A stretch of DNA of 64,000 nucleotides from Bacteroidales bacterium (GCA_019416425.1 DXXK01000095.1:1-64000), one strand, 5' to 3'. Positions 7,150 through 16,380 are shown, numbered from the stretch's first letter. A program made the numbers and translations. The notes: generated by a model from the sequence alone, not told the origin.

Positions 7150-9060
7150 ATGATGTTTTCAAAACTAATAAATTGGTACTTTTCCAAACGTACCATGCCG
7201 CTTTGGTGCATTTTTATCATGGACTGCCTGATTGTCCTGTTTTCAGACTTAGTGGTCTATGCCCTGATAAACGGCATAAATACTACGGCCTATAATTTCG
7301 GTCACATATTCCTGGCGAGTCTGTTCTATCTGATCTTCTACATCATCGGCTTCAGGATATTCCACACCTACAGCGGCGTGATCCGCTACTCGTCGTTCGT
7401 CGACCTTCAGCGCGTGGGCTGCGCCATGCTGTCGGGTCTGCTGATGATAGCCTTTATGAAATATGTCTGCCAGTCCGATGTTTGGCTATATCCCTTCCGT
7501 ATGCGCGACCTTATAATCTCCGCGTTGCTGGCAACCGTCCTGATGTGGACTCTCCGCGTGGTGGTCAAGATCATGTACGACACCTCCTTCCGCATGTTCC
7601 GCTCACATCCTGTATTCATATACGGCACTAAGGACGGCGGCGTGGGGCTGGCCAAGAGCATCCGCAACAACAGCGTCAAGGAATACGACCTGTGCGGTTT
7701 CATCTCGGACGGCCAGGACATGCCCGGACACCAGCTGATGGGAGTTCCAGTATATCCTAACGGCAAGAACATCGTACCGCTGATGCTGTCCAAGGGGGTT
7801 CATACCCTGTTGGTGTCGCCGCGCAAGAACGATGCCATATCCAACAACCAGGAAATGGTGGACATGCTGACGCGCGCCGGCATCAAGATCATGATGATTC
7901 CACGCGAACAGGAATGGGACGGCAAGAGCAAACTGGACCACAGCCAGCTGAAGGAAGTGGACATCATGGACCTGCTGCCGCGCGACAAAATCGAGATTGA
8001 CCTTAATGCCGTAGGTAAGCTTCTGAAGGGCAAGAACATAATGATAACCGGAGCCGCCGGAAGCATCGGCAGCGAGATTGTACGCCAGATTGCCATGTTC
8101 AATCCGTCGAACCTTATTCTGATTGATCAGGCCGAGACTCCGCTCCATGACGTGCGCCTGATGATGAAGAACCGCTGGCCCGACATCAAGGCCGAGACCA
8201 TTGTCAGCGACATCGCAGTGAAATGCCGCATGGAGGAGATATTCGAGCAGTACCGTCCGGACTATGTGTTCCACGCCGCGGCCTACAAGCACGTGCCCAT
8301 GATGGAGGACAACCCCGGCGAGAGCATCCGCAACAATGTGGAGGGCACCCGAATCATCGCCGACCTGGCCGTGAAGTACGGCACAAAGAAGTTCGTGATG
8401 GTATCCACCGACAAGGCTGTGAACCCCACCAATGTGATGGGATGCTCCAAGCGCATATGCGAAATCTATGTCCAGAGCCTGGACAAGGCCATCAAGGAAA
8501 AGCGCATCGATGGAGTGACGCAGTTCGTCACAACACGTTTCGGCAACGTACTCGGCTCAAACGGATCGGTAATACCGCTGTTCAAGGAGCAGATACGCAA
8601 AGGCGGCCCCGTGACCGTGACTCACAAGGACATTATCCGTTACTTCATGCTGATTCCGGAGGCCTGCAAGCTGTTGCTCGAGGCCGGAACGATGGGCAAC
8701 GGCGGCGAGATTTTCGTCTTTGACATGGGCAAGCCGGTCAAGATTGTCGACCTGGCCCAGCGCATGATCGACCTGTCGGGCGCCAAGGACGTCAAGATCG
8801 AGTTCGTTGGTCTCCGCGATGGCGAGAAACTATACGAGGAAGTCCTGAACGAGCAGGAGACCACCAAGCCTACCTACCATCCCAAGATCAAGATCGCCAG
8901 CGTGCGCCAGTACGACTACGAGGAAGTATGCAATGAGATCGACAAGCTATACGAATCGAGCCTGAACGACGATGACATGACCATAGTCCGACACATGAAG
9001 GAGATCGTGCCTGAGTTCGTCTCGCGGCATTCCGTCTATGAGGCGCTTGACAAGAAATAA
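7150..9060 (+). CDS. Membrane-bound UDP-N-acetylhexosamine 4,6-dehydratase, CapD/PglF/FlaA1 family
   Basis: A 636-residue polysaccharide-biosynthesis enzyme. Residues 1 to about 140 hold four membrane segments. A CoA-binding-like Rossmann domain follows (around 152-250, VFIYGTKDGGVGLAKS). The catalytic extended short-chain dehydrogenase domain has the NAD motif GAAGSIG (301-307), STDKA (419-423) and the family's Met-x3-Lys (M430, K434) replacing the usual Tyr-x3-Lys. Such enzymes make UDP-4-keto-6-deoxy sugars for capsule, O-antigen or glycoprotein glycans. It stands alone, not in a glycan cluster. An alternative ATG lies one codon in. Confidence 0.9.
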   Translation: MMFSKLINWYFSKRTMPLWCIFIMDCLIVLFSDLVVYALINGINTTAYNFGHIFLASLFYLIFYIIGFRIFHTYSGVIRYSSFVDLQRVGCAMLSGLLMIAFMKYVCQSDVWLYPFRMRDLIISALLATVLMWTLRVVVKIMYDTSFRMFRSHPVFIYGTKDGGVGLAKSIRNNSVKEYDLCGFISDGQDMPGHQLMGVPVYPNGKNIVPLMLSKGVHTLLVSPRKNDAISNNQEMVDMLTRAGIKIMMIPREQEWDGKSKLDHSQLKEVDIMDLLPRDKIEIDLNAVGKLLKGKNIMITGAAGSIGSEIVRQIAMFNPSNLILIDQAETPLHDVRLMMKNRWPDIKAETIVSDIAVKCRMEEIFEQYRPDYVFHAAAYKHVPMMEDNPGESIRNNVEGTRIIADLAVKYGTKKFVMVSTDKAVNPTNVMGCSKRICEIYVQSLDKAIKEKRIDGVTQFVTTRFGNVLGSNGSVIPLFKEQIRKGGPVTVTHKDIIRYFMLIPEACKLLLEAGTMGNGGEIFVFDMGKPVKIVDLAQRMIDLSGAKDVKIEFVGLRDGEKLYEEVLNEQETTKPTYHPKIKIASVRQYDYEEVCNEIDKLYESSLNDDDMTIVRHMKEIVPEFVSRHSVYEALDKK

Positions 9061-9142
9061 ACCTCTTGCAGCATTATGCTCCGAAGGCTCCTGATCCGCA
9101 TGGACCGGGAGCCTTTCTTATTCGCTTCTCATTATCGTATCT

Positions 9143-10252
9143 TTATAGCTCCGAAGCCTTCAGTTTCTCGGCGTTCTCGGCCACGATGAGCCTGTCGATG
9201 CATTCCTGGATGTCGCCGCCCACGAACCCCTGGAGGTTGTAGATGGTGTAATTGATACGGTGGTCCGTGACGCGGCCCTGCGGATAGTTGTAGGTACGGA
9301 TCTTGGCCGAGCGGTCGCCGGTGCTGACCATGGTCTTGCGCCGCGAGGCGATATCGTCAAGGTACTTCTGGTGCTCACGGTCGTAGATGAACGTACGCAG
9401 GCGTGCCAGAGCGCGCTCCTTATTCTTGGGCTGGTCGCGCGTCTCCGTACATTCTATCAGAATCTCCTCCACCTTGCCGGTGGTGGGATTCTTCCAGTTG
9501 TAACGCAGACGCACGCCGGACTCGACCTTGTTGACGTTCTGGCCGCCGGCCCCCCCTGAACGGAAGGTATCCCATTTGATCTCGCCTTCATGTATCTCCA
9601 CCTCGAATTCCTGCGCCTCGGGCAGTACGGCAACCGTTGCCGCCGATGTATGGACCCGGCCCTGAGTCTCGGTGGCAGGCACACGCTGGACACGGTGGAC
9701 TCCTGACTCATACTTCATGATGCCGTACACACCCACTCCCGTCAGCGTGAACACTATCTCCTTGAAACCGCCTGCCGCTCCATCGGAAACCGAGCTGACA
9801 GCCAGTTGCCAGCCCTTGCTCTCGGCAAACTTCTGATACATGCGGAACAGGTCGCCGGCAAACAGCGCCGCCTCATCGCCCCCCGTCCCTCCTCGAATCT
9901 CCACCACCGCGTTCTTGACATCGTCCGGGTCGGCTGGTATCAGCAGCAGCTTGATCTCCTCTTCCAGCCGGGGAAGGCGGGATTGCGCCTGCTCCATCTC
10001 CTCGCGCGCCAGCTGACGCATCTCGTCATCGGACTCCTCCGCAAGAATCTGACGCGACTCCTCGATGATATCCAGTGCCGAGGCGTATTCGTTCTTGACC
10101 TTCAGGATCCGCTCCAGGTCATGGTATTCCTTTGTAAGCTTTACATATCTTGGCTGGTCGACTATCACCGACGGGTCCGTGATGAGCGCCGACACCTCCT
10201 CGAATCGCGATTCCAGACCGTCAAGGCGGTCCAACAGGCTGTCGTTTGCCAT
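9143..10252 (-). CDS. prfA: Peptide chain release factor 1
   Basis: RF1 recognises UAA and UAG stop codons and triggers peptide release. The 369-residue product has the RF1-specific PAT tripeptide (192-194, in RVPATETQG) and the catalytic GGQ (236-238, in RSGGAGGQNVN), plus the coiled N-terminal domain. PAT, instead of SPF, separates it from RF2. A -7 box (TAATTTTG on the minus strand, 10304-10311) lies about 50 nt upstream, close to the divergent rpsP promoter. No -33 box is clear. Confidence 0.97.
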   Translation of the reverse strand: MANDSLLDRLDGLESRFEEVSALITDPSVIVDQPRYVKLTKEYHDLERILKVKNEYASALDIIEESRQILAEESDDEMRQLAREEMEQAQSRLPRLEEEIKLLLIPADPDDVKNAVVEIRGGTGGDEAALFAGDLFRMYQKFAESKGWQLAVSSVSDGAAGGFKEIVFTLTGVGVYGIMKYESGVHRVQRVPATETQGRVHTSAATVAVLPEAQEFEVEIHEGEIKWDTFRSGGAGGQNVNKVESGVRLRYNWKNPTTGKVEEILIECTETRDQPKNKERALARLRTFIYDREHQKYLDDIASRRKTMVSTGDRSAKIRTYNYPQGRVTDHRINYTIYNLQGFVGGDIQECIDRLIVAENAEKLKASEL

Positions 10253-10329
10253 TTTGTTTCATATTTTGGGGCGAAAATCGCCATTTTCATTCAAATATCA
10301 CTGCAAAATTACAAAATAAACTTTAAAAA

Positions 10330-10361
10330 CTTGGTGAATTGAGGAAATAGAATTAACTTTG
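10330..10361 (+). promoter_or_regulatory. Promoter of rpsP
   Basis: CTTGG (10330-10334) is followed after about 20 nt by TAACTTTG (10354-10361). The leader to the rpsP ATG is about 70 nt and contains the inverted pair GTCCGGACCATCCGGAC (10377-10393), which could form a small hairpin. Confidence 0.72.
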
Positions 10362-10434
10362 CAGTCGCAAAACGAAGTCCGGACCATCCGGACGGGTAGT
10401 TTGCGACTAACCAAATCAATAAACCGGCAAGTTT

Positions 10435-10971
10435 ATGGCAACAAAAATCAGATTACAGCGTCATGGCCGTAAAGGCTACGCTTACTATCCCATTGTAGTC
10501 GCCGATAGCAGGGCACCACGTGATGGTAGATTTATTGAGAGGATAGGTTCATATAATCCGAACACTAATCCTGCTACAATAAGTTTAGACTTCGACCGTG
10601 CTTTGTATTGGGTAGAACAGGGTGCACAGCCCACAGACACAGTACGTTCACTGCTCTCCAAGGAGGGCGTGATGCTGATGAAGCATCTCCGTGGCGGTGT
10701 CAAGAAGGGTGCCTTCGACGAGGCAGAGGCCCAGAAGCGTTTCGACGCATGGAAGGCCGCACGCGACAAGGAAGCAGCTAACTTCAACGCCAAGAAGGCA
10801 GCCAAGGCCGCCGAGGAGGCTAAGGCTCGTCTGGACGCCGAGATCGAGAAGAACCGTATCAAGGGCGAGGCTGTAGCCAAGAAGCGCGCTGAGAAACTCG
10901 CCGCCGAGGAGGCCGCCGCTAAGGCTGCTCATGAGGCCGAGAACGCGCCCGCTGAGACTCCAGCAGAGTAA
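10435..10971 (+). CDS. rpsP: 30S ribosomal protein S16 with extended tail
   Basis: The first 80-odd residues are canonical S16 (MATKIRLQRHGRKGYAYYPIVVADSRAPRDG, in two parts here). S16 binds 16S rRNA early in small-subunit assembly. The protein is 178 residues against about 82 in E. coli. The extra C-terminal half is rich in Ala, Lys and Glu (KKAAKAAEEAKARL and similar) and should form a long charged helix. Such tails are usual for this phylum. It is a single-gene unit between its own promoter and terminator, not in the rpsP-rimM-trmD-rplS operon of other bacteria. Confidence 0.96.
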   Translation: MATKIRLQRHGRKGYAYYPIVVADSRAPRDGRFIERIGSYNPNTNPATISLDFDRALYWVEQGAQPTDTVRSLLSKEGVMLMKHLRGGVKKGAFDEAEAQKRFDAWKAARDKEAANFNAKKAAKAAEEAKARLDAEIEKNRIKGEAVAKKRAEKLAAEEAAAKAAHEAENAPAETPAE

Positions 10972-10990
10972 TCACTCGACTCATCAACGT

Positions 10991-11026
10991 AAACCACGGC
11001 CCCAATGGGTCGTGGTTTCGTTTTTT
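10991..11026 (+). terminator. Rho-independent terminator of rpsP
   Basis: AAACCACG pairs with CGTGGTTT around a GC-rich loop and is followed by CGTTTTTTG. It begins 20 nt after the rpsP stop. Confidence 0.88.
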
Positions 11027-11160
11027 GACAGTGATGGTAGTGGAGTTGTCAGAATTATAAGAATTATTGGATTTATGATATTTGAGCATCTTTTAACATC
11101 TATGGATGCGGAATTTTGCCCCCAACTTTGTTTATAAGGTATAATCAATCTTAATTTCAT

Positions 11161-11352
11161 ATGAAGACACTTTCCATCGTATCATACATAGTCGGCTCAA
11201 TCCTTCTTATAGTATCCTGCTTTACCACCGGCGTCACGGTTACATGGATTCTGGGCGGACTTGCCGTGGTCTTCCTTGTTGTCGGTTGCGTTTTCCAATT
11301 CTATGTCAACAAGGCCAGGATGAACCATCAATATCATCGATCCCATACGTAA
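11161..11352 (+). CDS. Small two-segment membrane protein
   Basis: 63 residues with two hydrophobic stretches (about 5-25 and 28-49) joined by a short TGVT turn and ending in a basic, His-rich tail. It resembles other short Bacteroidales membrane proteins but has no motif that reveals a job. The nearby TAA-rich upstream has no strong promoter match. It is transcribed alone and convergently with the MurU-like gene. It could be a spurious ORF, although the clean hydrophobic pattern argues for a real gene. Confidence 0.6.
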   Translation: MKTLSIVSYIVGSILLIVSCFTTGVTVTWILGGLAVVFLVVGCVFQFYVNKARMNHQYHRSHT

Positions 11353-11376
11353 CCTCCACAACCTGCCTAAACGACG

Positions 11377-11394
11377 AAGCCGCTTCGGCGGTTT
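11377..11394 (+). terminator. UUCG-capped hairpin, possible terminator
   Basis: AAGCCGC-TTCG-GCGGTTT forms a 7-bp stem with a stable UUCG tetraloop and a short T run. It lies 25 nt after the small membrane gene. The T tract is weak, so termination is likely but not certain. Confidence 0.5.
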
Positions 11395-11492
11395 CATGCA
11401 TTCTGATTTCCCGTATGGGTCCTAAGACTCCCCTGACGATACTGATGCAATCGCATATCCATGCATGGAGTCCAATCCCGATGCGTTGACAG

Positions 11493-12230
11493 TCAAAGAT
11501 AATCTTTGGCATGGGCCAGCGCATCGGGTTTTCCTATGTCCAGCATTCTGAGCCCGGGCTCGCAGTGCCGGAGTATCCTGATTTCCTCCGGTCCCGACAG
11601 CAGATAGTCCATTATGGGGAAGCGTTCCTCACCACTCCGACGGCCATACTCAACGATATCGGCCAAAGCCTTCGCACCGATGACATATATGCCGCTGAAA
11701 GCCTCCTGAATCATGCCCGGCTGCGGCCGAAAGCCTTCCGGTCGATATTGACCGGTCCGGACATTATGCCATCCTGCCAGCATCCCATCAGGATTGAACA
11801 CCAATCGCCGCGAGGAGTCACGATGGCTGGTCAGCAACGTGATGTCCGCTCCCGATTCATTATGACGGCGCACCAGTCCACCGAGATCCTCGTTGCTTAG
11901 GATATCCACATTATGCACCAGCACCGGCTCGTCGTCCCGGGTCAGCAACGGCGCAGCCTTCATCAACGCCCCCCCAGTGTCAAGCAGCTTCTCAGTCTCA
12001 TCGCTGACATTGATACGGACCCTGAAATCATGGGTTTCAAGAAAATCCTTGACCTGGTCGGAGAAGTGATGGACATTGACCGTTATATGGTCGAACCCGG
12101 CGTCACGGAGCTTTACGATCAACCGATACAGCACAGGCACTCCCTCCACGGGTACAAGTGCCTTGGGATGCTCCGACGTCCAGGGTTTCAACCGCGTGCC
12201 GAGGCCGGCAGCCATTATCATAGCTTTCAT
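11493..12230 (-). CDS. Sugar-1-phosphate nucleotidyltransferase, MurU-like
   Basis: A 245-residue GT-A-fold nucleotidyltransferase with the signature MAAGLGTRLKPWTSEHPKAL at its start and the metal-binding Asp in HNVDI. The length and partner gene fit MurU, which makes UDP-MurNAc from MurNAc-1-phosphate and UTP in peptidoglycan recycling. Other sugar-1-phosphates cannot be excluded from sequence. Its start overlaps the stop of the upstream kinase fusion by 4 nt (ATGA), so the two are co-translated. This coupling supports an anomeric kinase plus nucleotidyltransferase pathway. Confidence 0.82.
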   Translation of the reverse strand: MKAMIMAAGLGTRLKPWTSEHPKALVPVEGVPVLYRLIVKLRDAGFDHITVNVHHFSDQVKDFLETHDFRVRINVSDETEKLLDTGGALMKAAPLLTRDDEPVLVHNVDILSNEDLGGLVRRHNESGADITLLTSHRDSSRRLVFNPDGMLAGWHNVRTGQYRPEGFRPQPGMIQEAFSGIYVIGAKALADIVEYGRRSGEERFPIMDYLLSGPEEIRILRHCEPGLRMLDIGKPDALAHAKDYL

Positions 12231-13639
12231 GATTGTTTGTTGAATGTTTCGGTTATGTTATGTTCGCGGTGAATCAGTTCCACCACCGCTTCTGGATAGC
12301 TTGCGGCGATGGCCCGCGCGAATCCGTCGGCGCAGTAGACAGACCTGTGGCGTCCGCCGGTACACCCGAACCCTACCTGGAGGTCCGAGAATCCACGGCG
12401 CAGGTAGGTCTCGATGACTGGCGCCACCATCTCCACCGCTTTCTGTATGAACGGACCCGCCTCTCCTCTCTCCTCCAGGAAGTCGCGGACAGGTTTGTCA
12501 AGTCCGGTCAACGGCTTGCACTGATCGTAACGCCCGGGATTGTGCATGCCCCGGCAGTCAAACATGAAACCACCCCCGTTGCCTGTCATGTCCACCGGAT
12601 AGCCCAGCTTGTACGAGAAGCTGAACACCTTGACCGTCAATCCATCGTGGGGCTCCGGAACGGGAGAATGACCCACCGCGTACTCACACACCCGCCGCAA
12701 TTCCGGATAATCGTTCATGAAATAAAAGCCGACAAGATTGCCTAAGTTCTCCAGAGCCGGCGCAATACTCTCGATGAAATGCGCACGTTTCTGCACAATT
12801 CCCCTGAAACCGTATGCTCCTAAGACCTGCAATGTGCGGAACATGGCCATAACAGGCACTCCATCGGTGATGACCGTGGCGGGTGTGCCGGTGGCCTCGC
12901 TGTACAGGGCCGCGTAAAGGTCCACCAGCTCCATGCGCACGTCGGGAACGATCCGGGCCTTGGCCTGCCACAGGAAGGACACCAGGTCATAGACTATCGG
13001 TCCAAATCGGCCGCCCTGGAAGTCAATCAGATATGGACGCCCATCATCGATCATGACATTGCGGCTCTGGCAGTCGCGCATCATGAAGGCCCTCGGACCG
13101 GAAGCAGTGCTGTCCAGTGCGACGGCAAACCGCTTGAAATCATCCTCCAGCGCATCCTCGTCAAACGGTATGCCGCATGTCTTTAGGTATTCATATTTAA
13201 AATAGTTCAGGTCCCACATCACCTGCCGCCGCGAGAAGGGACGGTAGCCAACGACATCATTCCAGGACTGCCTGGGAACCGTGTGCAGCCGGACCAGCTG
13301 GCGGATGGTCAGCTCGGCCAGACCACGCCATTCAGCATTGCCGATATAGGAAAACAATGACTCGTCGCCAAGGTCCTGCTGCAGATAGTGCATCCCGTCG
13401 CCGGACTCGGCATAAACCGCAGGAACCGACACTCCATGACTGGCGAACACCCGTGCCAAAGCCACGAAAGCCCGGCAATCGGTCAACGAGTCACCCGCGG
13501 TGCCTATACAACGGCCACGATCCGACTCCATGCGGCAGTAGACCCGGTCGCCACCCGACGCCCCGAGACGGGTCATCCGCGCAGGCGCGCATCCGTAATG
13601 TCCGGCATATAAGTCCGAAAGTATCTTAACATCATCCAT
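12227..13639 (-). CDS. AmgK-like sugar kinase fused to a RapZ C-terminal domain
   Basis: Residues 1 to about 325 form an aminoglycoside-phosphotransferase-fold kinase. The catalytic loop is MRDCQSRN (Asp189) and the metal site is LIDFQGG (204-210), like AmgK, which phosphorylates MurNAc/GlcNAc at C1. Residues 336-460 match the C-terminal domain of RapZ: SFSYKLGYPVD, KPLTGLDKPVRDFLEE and GCTGGRHRSVY (425-435). In E. coli that domain senses glucosamine-6-phosphate and binds small RNA, but here RapZ's own N-terminal ATPase is absent. The domain pairing beside MurU suggests feedback between wall recycling and amino-sugar supply, which is inference. A -7-like TAACTTTG (minus, 13704-13711) lies upstream. 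Confidence 0.85.
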   Translation of the reverse strand: MDDVKILSDLYAGHYGCAPARMTRLGASGGDRVYCRMESDRGRCIGTAGDSLTDCRAFVALARVFASHGVSVPAVYAESGDGMHYLQQDLGDESLFSYIGNAEWRGLAELTIRQLVRLHTVPRQSWNDVVGYRPFSRRQVMWDLNYFKYEYLKTCGIPFDEDALEDDFKRFAVALDSTASGPRAFMMRDCQSRNVMIDDGRPYLIDFQGGRFGPIVYDLVSFLWQAKARIVPDVRMELVDLYAALYSEATGTPATVITDGVPVMAMFRTLQVLGAYGFRGIVQKRAHFIESIAPALENLGNLVGFYFMNDYPELRRVCEYAVGHSPVPEPHDGLTVKVFSFSYKLGYPVDMTGNGGGFMFDCRGMHNPGRYDQCKPLTGLDKPVRDFLEERGEAGPFIQKAVEMVAPVIETYLRRGFSDLQVGFGCTGGRHRSVYCADGFARAIAASYPEAVVELIHREHNITETFNKQS

Positions 13640-13718
13640 TTTTCGTTAAATTCATCACCCGTGGAACCGCCACGGACGTTTATCTTTGGTAAGTTTCACT
13701 ATGCAAAGTTAATTCAAA

Positions 13719-13749
13719 TTGACAATATCAAAAAAAATTTGTAAATTTG
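13719..13749 (+). promoter_or_regulatory. Promoter of pgk
   Basis: TTG (13719-13721), a 20-nt spacer and TAAATTTG (13742-13749). It gives an 80-nt leader to pgk. The -33 box is three of four bases. Confidence 0.7.
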
Positions 13750-13829
13750 CAAACTGAAACGGAAGCCGTCCTGATGGCTTTCCACACCCGAAAGAGACAA
13801 TATAAACCCTATAATCAGACACATTCATT

Positions 13830-15080
13830 ATGGCTAAAATCGAAGATTACAACTTCGCGGGCAAGAAGGCGCTGGTACGCGTAGACTTCAATGTGCCCCT
13901 GGACGAGAACGGCAACATCACTGACGACACCCGTATCCGCGGCGCTCTTCCCACCCTGAAGAAGATCCTGAAGGACGGCGGCGCTCTGATCCTGATGTCG
14001 CACATGGGCAAGCCCAAAGGGAAGGTCAATCCCAAGCTGAGCCTGTCGCAGATTCAGGAGGCCGTTTCCAAGGCTCTGGGCGTACCCGTCAAGTTCGCTC
14101 CCGACTGCGCCAAGGCCGGCGAGGCCGCCAAGGAGCTGAAGCCCGGCGAGGTGCTCCTGCTGGAGAACCTCCGCTTCTACCCCGAGGAGGAAGGCAAACC
14201 CGTGGGAATCGACAAGAACGACCCCGCATATGACGCCGCCAAGAAAGAGATGAAGGAGCGTCAGAAGGAGTTCGCCAAGACCCTGGCCAGCTACGCCGAC
14301 GTCTACGTTAACGACGCGTTCGGCACCGCTCACCGCCGTCACGCCTCCACAGCTGTCGTTGCCGACTTCTTCGATGCCGACAACAAGATGCTGGGCTACC
14401 TCATGGAGAAAGAGGTCAACGCCGTTGACAACATCATCAAGAACGCTAAGCGCCCCTTCACCGCGATCATGGGCGGTTCAAAGGTCTCCACCAAGATCGG
14501 CATCATCGAGAACCTGATGGACAAGGTGGACAACCTGATCCTGTGCGGCGGCATGACATTCACGTTCGCCAAGGCCCAGGGCGGCAAGATCGGCAACTCC
14601 ATAGTTGAGGACGACAAGCTGCAGCTGGCTCTGGACATCATCAAGATGGCCAAGGAGAAGAACGTAAACCTGGTGCTGGGCACCGACTGCGTTGCCGGTG
14701 ACAAGTTCAGCAATGACGCCGACACAATGGTATGCTCCGTCATGGACATTCCCGACGGATGGGAAGGCATGGATGCCGGACCCAAGTCCGTCGAGGCTTT
14801 CCGCCAGGTGATCCTCCCTGCCAAGACCATCCTGTGGAACGGTCCCGCCGGAGTGTTCGAGTTCCCGAAGTTCGAGGCCGGCTCACGTGCTATCGCCGAC
14901 GCCATCGTCGAGGCCACCAAGAACGGCGCTTTCTCGCTGGTTGGCGGCGGTGACTCCGTGGCCTGCATCAACAAGTTCGGCCTGGCCGACGAGGTCAGCT
15001 ACGTTTCCACCGGCGGTGGCGCCCTGCTCGAGGCCATCGAAGGCAAGGTTCTCCCTGGCGTCGCAGCTATCGAAGGCTGA
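13830..15080 (+). CDS. pgk: Phosphoglycerate kinase
   Basis: Pgk transfers phosphate from 1,3-bisphosphoglycerate to ADP in glycolysis. The 416-residue protein has the N-domain substrate motif VRVDFNVPLDENGNITDDTR (10-29), the arginine-containing HMGKPKG loop and the C-domain nucleotide motif VGGGDSVACI near residue 371. Its length is normal for the family. Codon use is strongly biased to C-ending codons, as expected for a highly expressed gene. It is a single-gene unit with its own promoter and terminator. Confidence 0.98.
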   Translation: MAKIEDYNFAGKKALVRVDFNVPLDENGNITDDTRIRGALPTLKKILKDGGALILMSHMGKPKGKVNPKLSLSQIQEAVSKALGVPVKFAPDCAKAGEAAKELKPGEVLLLENLRFYPEEEGKPVGIDKNDPAYDAAKKEMKERQKEFAKTLASYADVYVNDAFGTAHRRHASTAVVADFFDADNKMLGYLMEKEVNAVDNIIKNAKRPFTAIMGGSKVSTKIGIIENLMDKVDNLILCGGMTFTFAKAQGGKIGNSIVEDDKLQLALDIIKMAKEKNVNLVLGTDCVAGDKFSNDADTMVCSVMDIPDGWEGMDAGPKSVEAFRQVILPAKTILWNGPAGVFEFPKFEAGSRAIADAIVEATKNGAFSLVGGGDSVACINKFGLADEVSYVSTGGGALLEAIEGKVLPGVAAIEG

Positions 15081-15106
15081 CCCCGTGCCGTAGTGTGAAC
15101 TATACT

Positions 15107-15145
15107 CCGGTTCCGACGCCCTGTGACGCCGGGACCGGTTTCGTT
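15107..15145 (+). terminator. Rho-independent terminator of pgk
   Basis: CCGGTTCC (15107-15114) pairs with GGGACCGG (15131-15138) with one G-T pair. A T-rich tail (TTTCGTTTATT) follows. It lies 27 nt after the stop. Confidence 0.8.
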
Positions 15146-15247
15146 TATTACTCCCGGATTTTTGCCAAAAAAACCTATCTTTTCGGTGCAAAAATCTAAA
15201 ATTATTATAAAATTGCGGTTTTGTTGCTAAAAAAAGCGATTAACATG

Positions 15248-15277
15248 TTTGAGTTTTTGAAAATTTTGGTAACTTTG
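15248..15277 (+). promoter_or_regulatory. Promoter of the Ton operon
   Basis: TTTG (15248-15251), an 18-nt spacer and TAACTTTG (15270-15277). The spacer is one base shorter than typical, but both boxes match well. Confidence 0.72.
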
Positions 15278-15519
15278 CATCACAGTTACGGCAACTACTC
15301 GTAGCAGTAACCCCGAACGATAGCAGCGACCAGCAAAATCGGCAATAACCCAAGGGATGGCTGAGCACAACGAGGCAATCCTTAAAAATGTAATAAACCC
15401 CGAAAAACTATCAAACTCGGACACAACACACGTCGGCCCCCCGGCAACGGATCCGGATAAACAAGATTAGGAATTAACTAACCAAAATACACAAACCAAA
15501 ACAAACTTAATCAAAGATT
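15278..15519 (+). other. Long untranslated leader of exbB
   Basis: About 240 nt separate the promoter from the exbB ATG. The second half is rich in A and C (ACCAAAATACACAAACC), which suits unstructured ribosome loading. The first half has no motif I recognise as a riboswitch and no convincing small ORF. Confidence 0.5.
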
Positions 15520-16380
15520 ATGGAATCTCAGAAATCCACGGCTCCCCAGCCCACAGCGACTTCGGCTTCCGCCAAAGTCAAGAAAGAGGAAAAGATCAGC
15601 AACATCCGCGGCATCCGCAACGCGTTCTTCGTCATTCTGGCGTGCTGCGCAGTAGCCATCTGCATCTTCCTGTTCGGTCTTGGCGCCCCCGGCAACTTCG
15701 AGGGTAACGACCCCGCAGGTCACCCCCTGAACCTGGCAGGTACTGTCTACAAGGGCGGTTTCATCGTGCCTATCCTGATGACCCTGCTGCTCACCGTTAT
15801 CGTGCTCTCAATCGAGCGTTGGATCGCCATCAAGAGCGCCAGCGGCAAGGGCAACACCACCAAGTTCGTCGCTGACATCAAGGCTGATCTGGCCGCCGGT
15901 AAGATCGACGCTGCCATGAACCGTTGCAAGAACCAGAAGGGTTCTGTCGCTTCCGTTGTCTACAGCACGCTCGTTAAGTACAAGGAGATGGAAGCCAACG
16001 ACACTCTGAGCAAGGAGCAGAAGCTCACCACCCTGCGCAACCAGGTTGAGGAGGCCACCGCTCTGGAAATGCCCGGTCTGTCCCAGAACCTCCCCATCAT
16101 CGCTACCCTCACCACTCTGGGTACTCTGGTCGGACTGCTCGGTACCGTGCTCGGTATGATCAAGTCGTTCCAGGCTCTGGCATCTTCCGGTTCGCCTGAC
16201 TCCACCGAGCTGTCAACCGGTATCTCCGAGGCCCTTGTGAACACCGCCTTCGGTATCGCAACCGGTGCCTGCGCCGTTATCTCCTACAACTTCTTCACCA
16301 ACAAGATCGACAACCTTACCTACGCTATCGACGAAATCGGTTTCTCCATCGTAGCCACATACGCCGCAACACATAAGTAA
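15520..16380 (+). CDS. exbB: MotA/TolQ/ExbB-family proton channel (ExbB)
   Basis: ExbB forms the pentameric inner-membrane scaffold that, with ExbD, turns the proton gradient into work on TonB. The 286-residue protein has three membrane regions (about 36-56, 83-103 and 189-260). The last contains the family core ATLTTLGTLVGLLGTVLGMI and NTAFGIATGACAVISY. The N-terminal 30 residues are a Ser/Thr/Lys-rich cytosolic tail. It leads the cluster exbB-exbD-exbD-tonB, a gene order common in this phylum. Confidence 0.93.
   Translation: MESQKSTAPQPTATSASAKVKKEEKISNIRGIRNAFFVILACCAVAICIFLFGLGAPGNFEGNDPAGHPLNLAGTVYKGGFIVPILMTLLLTVIVLSIERWIAIKSASGKGNTTKFVADIKADLAAGKIDAAMNRCKNQKGSVASVVYSTLVKYKEMEANDTLSKEQKLTTLRNQVEEATALEMPGLSQNLPIIATLTTLGTLVGLLGTVLGMIKSFQALASSGSPDSTELSTGISEALVNTAFGIATGACAVISYNFFTNKIDNLTYAIDEIGFSIVATYAATHK

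Noticed and set aside
15278..15519. Possible riboswitch in the exbB leader
   Set aside because: The leader is long, but I could not find a recognised aptamer core or a terminator/antiterminator pair, so I describe it only as a leader.
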